This document shows positions 8,417 to 13,990 of a DNA stretch of 64,000 nt, one piece after another. A program made the translations under genes and the position numbers. Source of the stretch: Ctena decussata (taxonomy: Eukaryota; Mollusca; Bivalvia; Lucinida; Lucinidae); contig OZ022510.1 in the NCBI GenBank assembly GCA_963989385.1, positions 31,191,448-31,255,447 on the forward strand, given 5' to 3'. Each line of letters starts with the position of its first letter. The stretch's first letter is position 1. The notes beneath the pieces are model-generated. The model did not search any database. It worked only from the letters and a program-made list of their open reading frames with translations, and was not told the DNA's origin.

Positions 8417-8710
8417 TGCACTGCGCATGCGCGGAATTTGCAGGGTAAGAAAACTGTAATAACTCCAGATTGCCTTGACGGATTTTCATAATTCTTTTTT
8501 TATTGGAAAGAACAAGTCAACACCTACCAAATGAAATTAAAATAAATTGTCACACTGCGCATGCGCGGAATATAGAGGGTAAGAAAACTGTAATAACTCC
8601 ATTTTGCCTTGATGGATTTTCAAAATTCTTTTTTTATTTGAAAGAACTGGTCAAGGCCTAGCAAAAAATATTTCAAAATAATTAACCACAATGTGCATGC
8701 AGAGAATCAA
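8417..8710 (+). repeat. About 135-bp tandem repeat carrying NRF1-like sites, upstream of accessory gene 1
   Basis: Two copies of about 134-136 bp and the start of a third. Each copy begins with TGCGCATGCGCGGAAT (8422 and 8556; degenerate TGTGCATGCAGA at 8692) and continues with GGGTAAGAAAACTGTAATAACTCC and an A/T-rich tail. TGCGCATGCGCG is the textbook palindromic NRF1 (alpha-Pal) motif. The array directly precedes the TATA box of the 219-aa gene, so a promoter role is likely. Confidence 0.7.
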
Positions 8711-8714
8711 GACA

Positions 8715-8745
8715 TATATAATGTGTACATTTCATTTTTTCAGTT
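8715..8745 (+). promoter_or_regulatory. TATA box and initiator of accessory gene 1
   Basis: TATATAAT at 8715-8722 and TCAGTT at 8740-8745 (predicted +1 A at 8742, 27 bp from the TATA start); the ATG follows at 8760. Confidence 0.6.
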
Positions 8746-8759
8746 CATAAAGTTTCAAG

Positions 8760-9419
8760 ATGTCTGAAGAACTAGTCGATCTGGGTGTGTTACCAACTGA
8801 AATTAGAAGTATAATCTACTCAAGGCTCGTCAATATTTCGAGGAAAAGTAAAAAGTTTAGAGACGAACTTCAACTGACGTGGTTTAACATGTGTTTTCAA
8901 AGAGCTCTGTCTTGCAACAATTTTTACCAGAGCCTAGCACAGCTATTATATGACATCGATGGAATATCGAATCTTGACCAGAACATGAGATTATACTTTC
9001 ACAAACGCATGATGGAAGTGTTGAAGGATACTCATTCTAGACATGACCGATGGATCTTTACGATTTACAATTTCAACAAGGAAACATGTGAACAGTTTTT
9101 TGAAAACTTGTTTCCTTTCCATTATGACATTTACGTACATGGAAAAATCGTGAATGGACATCTGACTGGGCTTCTAGTATTCTTTCAGAGTTTAGCATTT
9201 TTTTACTACTTACCATTTCTTTACCAGTTAAATTTTCCTGCACCTATGAACGATTTGTTATTATCAACCTGGGAAGAGCATATAAACAGTTTGCATGGTT
9301 GTGATGTGTCATTTGGAAACAGAGACGCATATGAACAAGTTATCGAGAGTGAAGAGAGATTATTACCATTACGTTTTCCAACAGTCTATTCAGACCTGCT
9401 ACCTGGAATAAAACAATGA
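8760..9419 (+). CDS. Accessory protein 1 (219 aa), unknown; possible remote Bcl-2-like fold
   Basis: Intact ORF with a good start (AAGATGT) 18 bp after the predicted cap site. No family is recognised with confidence. The protein is rich in aromatic residues and predicted helices. A hydrophobic segment at about 150-175 (VNGHLTGLLVFFQSLAFF) recalls the BH1 helix of Bcl-2-type proteins in its N/G spacing and paired Phe, and a following W-x(7)-G segment could be the BH2 counterpart. This is a weak visual resemblance only. Animal DNA viruses often carry such apoptosis blockers in accessory blocks, which makes it worth testing. The TGA overlaps the next gene's ATG as ATGA. Confidence 0.65.
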   Translation: MSEELVDLGVLPTEIRSIIYSRLVNISRKSKKFRDELQLTWFNMCFQRALSCNNFYQSLAQLLYDIDGISNLDQNMRLYFHKRMMEVLKDTHSRHDRWIFTIYNFNKETCEQFFENLFPFHYDIYVHGKIVNGHLTGLLVFFQSLAFFYYLPFLYQLNFPAPMNDLLLSTWEEHINSLHGCDVSFGNRDAYEQVIESEERLLPLRFPTVYSDLLPGIKQ

Positions 9420-9874
9420 ACGTGATCAAGAAATCTCCTCCAGTATCGTTAGGTCGAATTTTACAGTTTGACATTTATCGAGGGTCACTTGAACACACAC
9501 TGTCCTTACAACCTACAAGTTCAGAATTTCTGAAGTCAAAAGATGGACTCAGAACGTGGTTGGGACGATATGAAACATTCATGACCTTTCGACAAGCCAT
9601 GTGTGAAACAGCTTTGATAATGAACACTATTTTAGACGCATCGCCTGTGAAGTATAGGCAATGGCTACTTCATGTGGCAAACAACGAGGACGTGATTACT
9701 TACCTTTGCAATGTACTCAAAGATGTTGAAGAGGCTTCGAGAGAACAATCTATGGATATCGACTCAACAACAACAACAACAGAAAATATGGAAATTGAAC
9801 AACCATCACAGGAAGAACCAATGGATATTGATATGGATGAATTGACTGCAAAATTTGAAGCTTTGACACTATAA
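9416..9874 (+). CDS. Accessory protein 2 (152 aa), paralogue of accessory protein 3
   Basis: Starts at the ATG overlapping the stop of accessory gene 1; with no separate TATA box close enough, reinitiation or leaky translation on one mRNA is likely. Residues about 11-105 align by eye with the next gene. Shared marks are a P/S-L-x-x-I-L-x-F-x-x-Y-R start and a W-[LK]-L-H-V-A-N-N motif (83-90 here) followed by V-I-x-Y-L. The C-terminal 45 residues are acidic with repeated MDID/MEIE units, a possible protein-interaction or activation tail that the paralogue lacks. Function unknown. The stop codon is part of the TATA box for the next gene. Confidence 0.68.
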   Translation: MNVIKKSPPVSLGRILQFDIYRGSLEHTLSLQPTSSEFLKSKDGLRTWLGRYETFMTFRQAMCETALIMNTILDASPVKYRQWLLHVANNEDVITYLCNVLKDVEEASREQSMDIDSTTTTTENMEIEQPSQEEPMDIDMDELTAKFEALTL

Positions 9875-9906
9875 AGTGGAACTGTTTGTCTCTTGCAAAA
9901 TCATTT
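9870..9906 (+). promoter_or_regulatory. TATA box overlapping the accessory-2 stop codon, with initiator
   Basis: TATAAAG at 9870-9876 includes the stop TAA 9872-9874. TCATTT follows at 9901-9906 (predicted +1 A at 9903, 33 bp from the TATA start). Confidence 0.62.
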
Positions 9907-9920
9907 ATCTTACGGCAAGC

Positions 9921-10214
9921 ATGGAGACAAAGTGGTTTGAAATTCCTCTGACACAAATTCTGAGATTTAGACCTTACAGAAAATTACTAGTTTGTGTTTA
10001 CATACTACATTCACATGAGAACATTACTTTAGATGAAATTCAGATGAAATTAAACACAGAAGAATATTTCAAAGATTTTAAAAGACTCTGGTGTTCGTGT
10101 GCGAAACAGGAATTATCAGAGGAGACGGTCTTTACATTTGACAACTGGAAACTTCATGTGGCCAACAATTCAAAAGTGATTGACTATCTACAGTCGAAGA
10201 CAAGGCGTATATAA
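9921..10214 (+). CDS. Accessory protein 3 (97 aa), short paralogue of accessory protein 2
   Basis: The frame opens upstream only through GTG; the first ATG is at 9921 (AGCATGG, strong context), 18 bp after the predicted cap site. The product repeats the core of accessory protein 2 (I-L-x-F-x-x-Y-R near 13-20, WKLHVANN at 76-83, V-I-x-Y-L at 86-90) but lacks the acidic tail. Two Cys in a WCSC motif (57-60) are absent from the paralogue. Function unknown. Its stop TAA lies in the TATA box of the zinc-knuckle gene. Confidence 0.66.
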   Translation: METKWFEIPLTQILRFRPYRKLLVCVYILHSHENITLDEIQMKLNTEEYFKDFKRLWCSCAKQELSEETVFTFDNWKLHVANNSKVIDYLQSKTRRI

Positions 10215-10242
10215 GGACTACAACTAGATCTGCGAGTCATTT
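10208..10242 (+). promoter_or_regulatory. TATA box overlapping the accessory-3 stop codon, with initiator
   Basis: TATATAAGG at 10208-10216 contains the stop TAA 10212-10214. TCATTT at 10237-10242 gives a predicted +1 A at 10239, 31 bp from the TATA start. The next ATG is at 10268. Confidence 0.65.
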
Positions 10243-10267
10243 CAGCTCTGACTTTCAAACTGTCAAG

Positions 10268-10990
10268 ATGGAAAGTAAACCTGTGGATCCAAGACTTAAT
10301 AAATACAGTGATGCCAACAGTATTTATTATCACTGCACAGCATTGAAGAAACTTTTGAAAGAGAATGACAGAAAATTAATTCAACCATTGGAAATTTCAC
10401 TAAAAGAACAAGGCCTGTTGAAACCACCCTATGGTTATTGCTACAATTGTGGGTCGGTGGATCATTGGACTGCCTCGTGTACCGAGGAGAAGAAGAAAAA
10501 TACTACAAATAAACCACCCAATGGGAATTGTTACAACTGTGGTTCACCTGATCATTGGACTGCCTCGTGTACCGAGGAGAAGAAGAAAACTACTACAAAT
10601 AAACCACCCAATGGGAATTGTTACAACTGTGGTTCACCTGATCATTGGACTGCCTCATGTACCGAGGAGAAGAAGAAAACTACAAAGAAGCCACCCTATG
10701 GGACTTGTTACAACTGTGGCTCGCCTGATCACTGGCTACCCTCATGTCCTCATACCGACTTACAAGATGAAAGCTCGGGATCACCACAACCAGCCGAGAA
10801 GTCAGAAACTACGAGGAAAAGACGCCATACTGATGATGACTCTGATGTACCCAGTAAAAAGAAGTCAAGAACGGCTTCACCAGAACCGACAAAACCTACT
10901 GCTAGACAACATAAGAAGAAGAAATACTGTGTTGTGTGCAAAGAAGACACTCATATGATGAAAAACTGTCCTGAAATAGTGAAAAACTAG
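10268..10990 (+). CDS. CCHC zinc-knuckle protein (240 aa) with four tandem and one C-terminal knuckle
   Basis: Start at the ATG 29 bp after the predicted cap site (AAGATGG). Residues about 58-71, 88-101, 118-131 and 147-160 are C-x2-C-x4-H-x4-C knuckles, each preceded by KPP-[YN]-G and followed by a TEEKKK linker. A fifth knuckle of different sequence is at about 221-234. Between them lies a Ser/Glu-rich stretch and a bipartite-like basic signal (KRRH...SKKKSR). Knuckles of this type bind single-stranded nucleic acid, as in CNBP or retroviral nucleocapsid; a nuclear nucleic-acid-binding role is inferred. Knuckles 2 and 3 are encoded by nearly identical 90-bp units, showing recent internal duplication. 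Confidence 0.85.
   Translation: MESKPVDPRLNKYSDANSIYYHCTALKKLLKENDRKLIQPLEISLKEQGLLKPPYGYCYNCGSVDHWTASCTEEKKKNTTNKPPNGNCYNCGSPDHWTASCTEEKKKTTTNKPPNGNCYNCGSPDHWTASCTEEKKKTTKKPPYGTCYNCGSPDHWLPSCPHTDLQDESSGSPQPAEKSETTRKRRHTDDDSDVPSKKKSRTASPEPTKPTARQHKKKKYCVVCKEDTHMMKNCPEIVKN
10421..10750 (+). repeat. 90-bp coding tandem repeat of the zinc-knuckle gene
   Basis: Units begin at 10421, 10511, 10601 and 10688; unit 3 is 87 bp because one ACT codon is missing. Units 2 and 3 are almost identical; units 1 and 4 are diverged edges. All length changes are multiples of three, so the frame is kept. Confidence 0.85.
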
Positions 10991-11111
10991 TGACTAGATA
11001 AGAGACCTAGTGGATAGACAATATCTAAACGATATTGTGTGTCTACTGGACAGTGACTACTATTGTGTTCATAATGGATTAGTTTTCATAGTTACATGTA
11101 AGTTTTTATTC

Positions 11112-11117
11112 AATAAA
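11112..11117 (+). terminator. Polyadenylation signal AATAAA of the accessory gene block
   Basis: AATAAA 122 bp past the zinc-knuckle stop. It is the first such signal after 8760 in an apparent 3' UTR, so the accessory mRNAs are probably 3' co-terminal. It faces the 3' end of the minus-strand 64-aa gene. Confidence 0.6.
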
Positions 11118-11182
11118 ATTGTTTTTAAAGTATTTGTTTTTTGTTATTTCATAAGGTTACTCTTTAAACGAAAGAGTTGGGT

Positions 11183-11198
11183 AGCCCTGAAAAGGGCT
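11183..11198 (-). terminator. Histone-type 3' stem-loop of the 64-aa gene
   Basis: The minus strand reads AGCCCT-TTTC-AGGGCT: a 6-bp stem with a 4-nt TTTC loop, preceded by CCCAAAC and followed by ACCC. It starts 24 bp past the stop codon. A purine-rich AAAGAG lies about 17-22 bp further on, where the U7-binding downstream element of histone mRNAs would be. The three such structures in this cluster share loop and flanks. Confidence 0.7.
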
Positions 11199-11210
11199 GT
11201 TTGGGTGTTC

Positions 11211-11237
11211 TAAGTCTTCACTTACTGTGAAGACTTA
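11211..11237. repeat. 10-bp perfect hairpin enclosing a stop codon
   Basis: TAAGTCTTCA and its complement TGAAGACTTA flank a 7-nt loop. The loop carries the TAA stop (11222-11224) of the minus-strand 64-aa gene, 24 bp before its histone-type stem-loop. Confidence 0.7.
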
Positions 11238-11416
11238 GACACAGGTTTTACAATCCCCACAACAGGATTCGTCTTGGATAAGTCGATCCCTCTCCTCCTC
11301 ATAAATACTTCAAACCCCATCTTATTTTGCTGCCTTTCAACTTCTTTCCAGTCTTTCTTCTTAAAAGCTTTACACAGTCGGCTGAGATCAAAAGGGATAT
11401 ACTTTGACAAACCCAT
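11222..11416 (-). CDS. Small basic protein (64 aa) of the stem-loop gene cluster, unknown
   Basis: ATG at 11416 in good context (AATATGG), about 41 bp after the start of a TATATATA box (11456-11449) and 11 bp after a TCATTC initiator. No family recognised. The product is basic, with a KKKDWKEVERQQNK helix-like stretch and an RRR motif, and has no Cys pair beyond one Cys and no membrane segment. A promoter, an open frame from ATG to stop and a histone-type 3' end together argue that it is a real gene despite its size. Confidence 0.6.
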   Translation of the reverse strand: MGLSKYIPFDLSRLCKAFKKKDWKEVERQQNKMGFEVFMRRRGIDLSKTNPVVGIVKPVSKSSQ

Positions 11417-11448
11417 ATTTGAGAATGAAGTTGTTAAAGGCAGTTAAA

Positions 11449-11486
11449 TATATATATTGACTCATGGCGGACGTGAAAGAGAGCAC
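11449..11486 (-). promoter_or_regulatory. Promoter of the 64-aa gene: TATA box plus shared 17-bp upstream motif
   Basis: TATATATA at 11456-11449 on the minus strand. Fourteen bp upstream, at 11470-11486, is GACGTGAAAGAGAGCAC (plus-strand reading), a 16/17 match to the motif at 11997-12013. A CCAAT and an octamer-like ATGCAAAG lie just beyond (11495-11518). Confidence 0.55.
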
Positions 11487-11550
11487 AGTCTCTTGACCAA
11501 TCAAAACTATGCAAAGTAGTTATGGGGTTTTATGCAACAATCAACAAAGT

Positions 11551-11561
11551 ATTTCTTTCTG
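11551..11561 (-). promoter_or_regulatory. Histone downstream element-like purine motif
   Basis: CAGAAAGAAAT on the minus strand, 12 bp past the stem-loop at 11589-11574. It matches the purine-rich HDE that pairs with U7 snRNA in histone pre-mRNA. Confidence 0.6.
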
Positions 11562-11573
11562 ATAAGTTGTGGT

Positions 11574-11589
11574 GGCCCTGAAAAGGGCC
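11574..11589 (-). terminator. Histone-type 3' stem-loop of the 109-aa gene
   Basis: The minus strand reads GGCCCT-TTTC-AGGGCC with AAAAC before and ACCAC after, 24 bp past the stop codon. The stem is six perfect pairs and the loop is TTTC, as in metazoan replication-dependent histone mRNAs. Confidence 0.75.
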
Positions 11590-11613
11590 GTTTTGAGGTT
11601 TTAATAAACCTTT

Positions 11614-11943
11614 CTATGAGCAGGGACACCGCGAGGGCCTGCCACCACAAGCTGGACAGCGTACTGACCAGCTCGTGTACGTCACCGTCCTCTCTGCCGG
11701 CAGATAGAATGGTGGCTGGTCCGCCTCCCTCTCCCAATCTTCACCGGATGGCCGTTCTTCAGGCTCTTGCTTCACTTCTTCGGGCTCTTGCTTCACCACA
11801 GCCATCTGTCTGTCGACCGTCACCATCCTTCTTACGATGCCTATCAGCTCTACGAGCCTCTCTGCACTCTCCATTACAGACCTAGTCTGTGCCTCCAAAG
11901 CATCGAGATATTCGTCGCTCAACATCTTCTCTGTGTATAGCAT
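11614..11943 (-). CDS. Small acidic protein (109 or 103 aa) with tandem VKQE SUMO-like sites, unknown
   Basis: Two in-frame ATGs: 11943 in weak context (TTTATGC) and 11925 in better context (AAGATGT). The TATA-like AATAAATA (11985-11978) predicts a cap site near 11955, so either can be used. Residues about 8-45 look helical. Residues 50-62 contain two tandem VKQEPEE units, each fitting the psi-K-x-E SUMO acceptor consensus. The C terminus has CPxC...CPC cysteines. GC content is higher than in the neighbouring genes. It diverges from the 135-aa gene across a shared promoter region. Function unknown. Confidence 0.6.
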   Translation of the reverse strand: MLYTEKMLSDEYLDALEAQTRSVMESAERLVELIGIVRRMVTVDRQMAVVKQEPEEVKQEPEERPSGEDWEREADQPPFYLPAERTVTYTSWSVRCPACGGRPSRCPCS

Positions 11944-11977
11944 AAAGACAATGTGACGAAGTGGGTCAGTGTTCCAG

Positions 11978-12079
11978 TATTTATTCTCTCAACACCGACG
12001 TGAAAGAAAGCACTTTTCTAAGTAGGTCAATCCGGTCTTGGGAGTATAAAATGGCACTGACCTACTTACAACTTCAGTC
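11978..12079. promoter_or_regulatory. Divergent promoter between the 109-aa and 135-aa genes
   Basis: It holds AATAAATA for the leftward gene (11985-11978), the shared motif GACGTGAAAGAAAGCAC (11997-12013, 12 bp from that box) and TATAAAA (12045-12051) for the rightward gene. TCAGTC at 12074-12079 would place +1 at 12076. An 11-bp perfect inverted repeat, TAAGTAGGTCA (12019-12029) and TGACCTACTTA (12058-12068), brackets the rightward TATA box like an operator. Confidence 0.6.
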
Positions 12080-12487
12080 ATGGAGCAACTACTGACCTTA
12101 GACGATCTTATGAAAGAACCAGACCTTCTATCGACGGCAATTAACTCAATTGCTACTGATGCATCGTTAACTCAACAACAACAACCGAACGTGCAGACCT
12201 ATTACTACCACCCACAGCAATCACAACTGCAACAAACACAGCCACAGGTGTCACAGCCAAAGACGGGAGCTGTAGAAGTCTTGCTCAAAGAACTCAATGA
12301 TCTCAAGAAAAGAGTACAGCAGTTAGAGGACCAAAAGCAACAACGTCCCATGGAATTAAATCCGATCAGAATACCATTAACTATAGAAGTAATGACACCA
12401 GAATCGTCTGTGACCGTACCAACTCAAAATGGACTTGGGTCGCATAGCAAGAACATAGATAATTCAAAAAGAAAGAAGAAACAATAG
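12080..12487 (+). CDS. Gln-rich coiled-coil protein (135 aa) of the stem-loop gene cluster, unknown
   Basis: ATG in good context (GTCATGG). If the TCAGTC initiator is used, the leader is only about 4 nt, so the ATG at 12110 (residue 11) is an alternative. The acidic-hydrophobic N terminus (LLTLDDLMKEPDLL) resembles an activation motif. Residues 32-60 are Gln-rich, 65-88 form a heptad coiled coil and the C terminus is a basic nuclear-signal-like KRKKK. A regulatory or scaffold protein is plausible, but no family is recognised. Ends in a histone-type stem-loop 29 bp past the stop. Confidence 0.62.
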   Translation: MEQLLTLDDLMKEPDLLSTAINSIATDASLTQQQQPNVQTYYYHPQQSQLQQTQPQVSQPKTGAVEVLLKELNDLKKRVQQLEDQKQQRPMELNPIRIPLTIEVMTPESSVTVPTQNGLGSHSKNIDNSKRKKKQ

Positions 12488-12515
12488 ATTGTTCTTAGCT
12501 ATAACCACAAAAAAC

Positions 12516-12531
12516 AGTCCTTTTCAGGACT
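12516..12531 (+). terminator. Histone-type 3' stem-loop of the 135-aa gene
   Basis: AGTCCT-TTTC-AGGACT, with AAAAC before and ACCA after: six perfect stem pairs and loop TTTC. Stem bases differ from the other two copies but pairing is kept, which indicates selection on structure. Confidence 0.78.
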
Positions 12532-12542
12532 ACCAATTACAT

Positions 12543-12552
12543 CAGAAAGAAT
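12543..12552 (+). promoter_or_regulatory. Histone downstream element-like purine motif
   Basis: CAGAAAGAAT, 11 bp past the stem-loop. It shares nine bases (CAGAAAGAA) with the motif beyond the 109-aa gene's stem-loop at the same distance. Confidence 0.62.
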
Positions 12553-12750
12553 ACCCTACTGATTGCCCTAATACTAAGGAAGCTATAGAGTTATGCCTCT
12601 GGTATAGTGAGGTCTTGAGATACAGGGCCAAGAGACTCATAGCAGACGCATATTACTGTATAGCCTCTTAAGACATCTCCTATGCCATTTAACATAGACT
12701 TTTCCCCTGAAAAAAGACTAAGTTATTTCAAACTAGCCTTTTCAAGCTTA

Positions 12751-12849
12751 CTAAAGCGGTGGCATCTATGGCCCCCTCCCGGCCCGAGACTGCCCCAGGC
12801 TGCGGACTTAGTCTCCGGACGAAGGGGGCCATAGTGCCACCCTTTACTA
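12751..12849. repeat. Branched GC-rich hairpin beyond the last element gene
   Basis: Outer arms of about 25 bp (12751-12775 and 12823-12849) pair with one or two bulges around a TATGGCCCCC core. Inside is a second stem (GAGACT/AGTCTC near 12786-12813), giving a T-shaped fold. It could be a terminal or replication structure of the element, or an unrelated MITE. Confidence 0.5.
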
Positions 12850-13165
12850 CTATCATTTATGTGTGTTTGTAAAGCAAAAACTTAACTTAAACGGAAGGTG
12901 TTACTAAATTTACACTTTCTCTTCATATGTCGTACATAAGAAGTATAATTCAAGCACCTCCTTACCAAAATGACGTCGAGCAAACTCACACGCGGTACCC
13001 GAAGTGAACGTGGCGTCATATATTGCTATGGTAACACGTTAAAAATGCAAATTCAAAAGTTGATTCGAAAGCTCAAAAGATTATCTTTGATGTAACATTA
13101 AGGATACTTATTTTTGTATGCAATCAACTAATCTACAAAGGTGTTTCCATTACTTTTTGATCACC
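12850..13165. other. Intergenic, nothing recognised
   Basis: No ORF with protein-like composition, no repeat match to the rest of the window. The right end of the virus-like element probably lies near here but no terminal repeat can be identified because its left end is off the window. Confidence 0.4.
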
Positions 13166-13990
13166 CCACGTATTACCAATCTGCGGTGTGCCAATGACAT
13201 CGACACTCTTACTGAAGAAGAGAAGGAACTAGAAGCCCTAGTTAAAAGTCTCCACAAAACCGGCAAACCGTATAATATGGAGATAAGTGCTGAAAAGACC
13301 AAACTGATGACAAACAGTGCCAATGGCATCCAGAGGGATATCAACGTTAAAGGACAGAGGCTTGGTGCGGTAAATTCAGATACCTTGGAGCAATTGTTTC
13401 CAATAATGGGCTCAAACCTGAAGTTCTTTCAAGCTGCAGCTCTGACAAAGCTGAAGTCAATTTGGAGAGATAACAACTTACCTCTTGGATCAAAAGTAAA
13501 CCTGATGCGCTCCCTTGTCATATCCCCAATTCTGTATGCGTGGGAGTCGTTGACCCTGGCTGCAAGTTATGAAAGAAACGCAGGCCTTTAGTTTAAACAG
13601 TATTTTATTCAGGTAAACTACATACACATATATATAAATGTACAAATCAATTCAATGTAGGATCTGACGGAGGTCTTTGAGATGAGGTAACTGAAGGACC
13701 GCGTAATGAATGAGGATGCTTGCAAGAAGATTCAAGCAGCCCTTGGAGAATATGACGAACTCCTCACTGTGGCTAAGAAACAGAACTTAAGGTGGTTTGG
13801 CCACATTGTGGCTTGGGAAAGATGAAACAGTGACAGGAAAAAGAAGAGGTAGACAGAAGAAGAGGTGGGAAGACAATATTAAAAAAGTGGACAGGGATGG
13901 ACTTTTCCAGCACAACTAGGGCAACTGAAGACAGAACTAATTGGAAAGAGATTATTGTAACGTCATCTGTAATGCTCCTCCGACCTTGCA
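13166..13990 (+). pseudogene. Decayed LINE reverse-transcriptase remnant
   Basis: Residues of one frame (13166-13590) carry a typical LINE RT palm-thumb segment: an ISAEKTK motif, a GQRL strand and an SLVISPILY...WESLTL segment. The catalytic FADD-type box has become CAND, and the frame is broken at about 13590 by AT-rich sequence. The C-terminal part resumes at about 13690-13960 (W-F-G-H followed by GRQKKRWEDN). It is inactive. A related C-terminal piece is present on the other strand at 26617-26820. Confidence 0.8.

Noticed and set aside
11010..12671. A histone gene cluster, suggested by the stem-loops
   Set aside because: None of the three products has a histone fold or composition. The stem-loops belong to non-histone genes.
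12489..12671. 60-residue ORF
   Set aside because: No ATG start, overlaps the stem-loop and downstream element of the 135-aa gene; kept only as a possible remnant.
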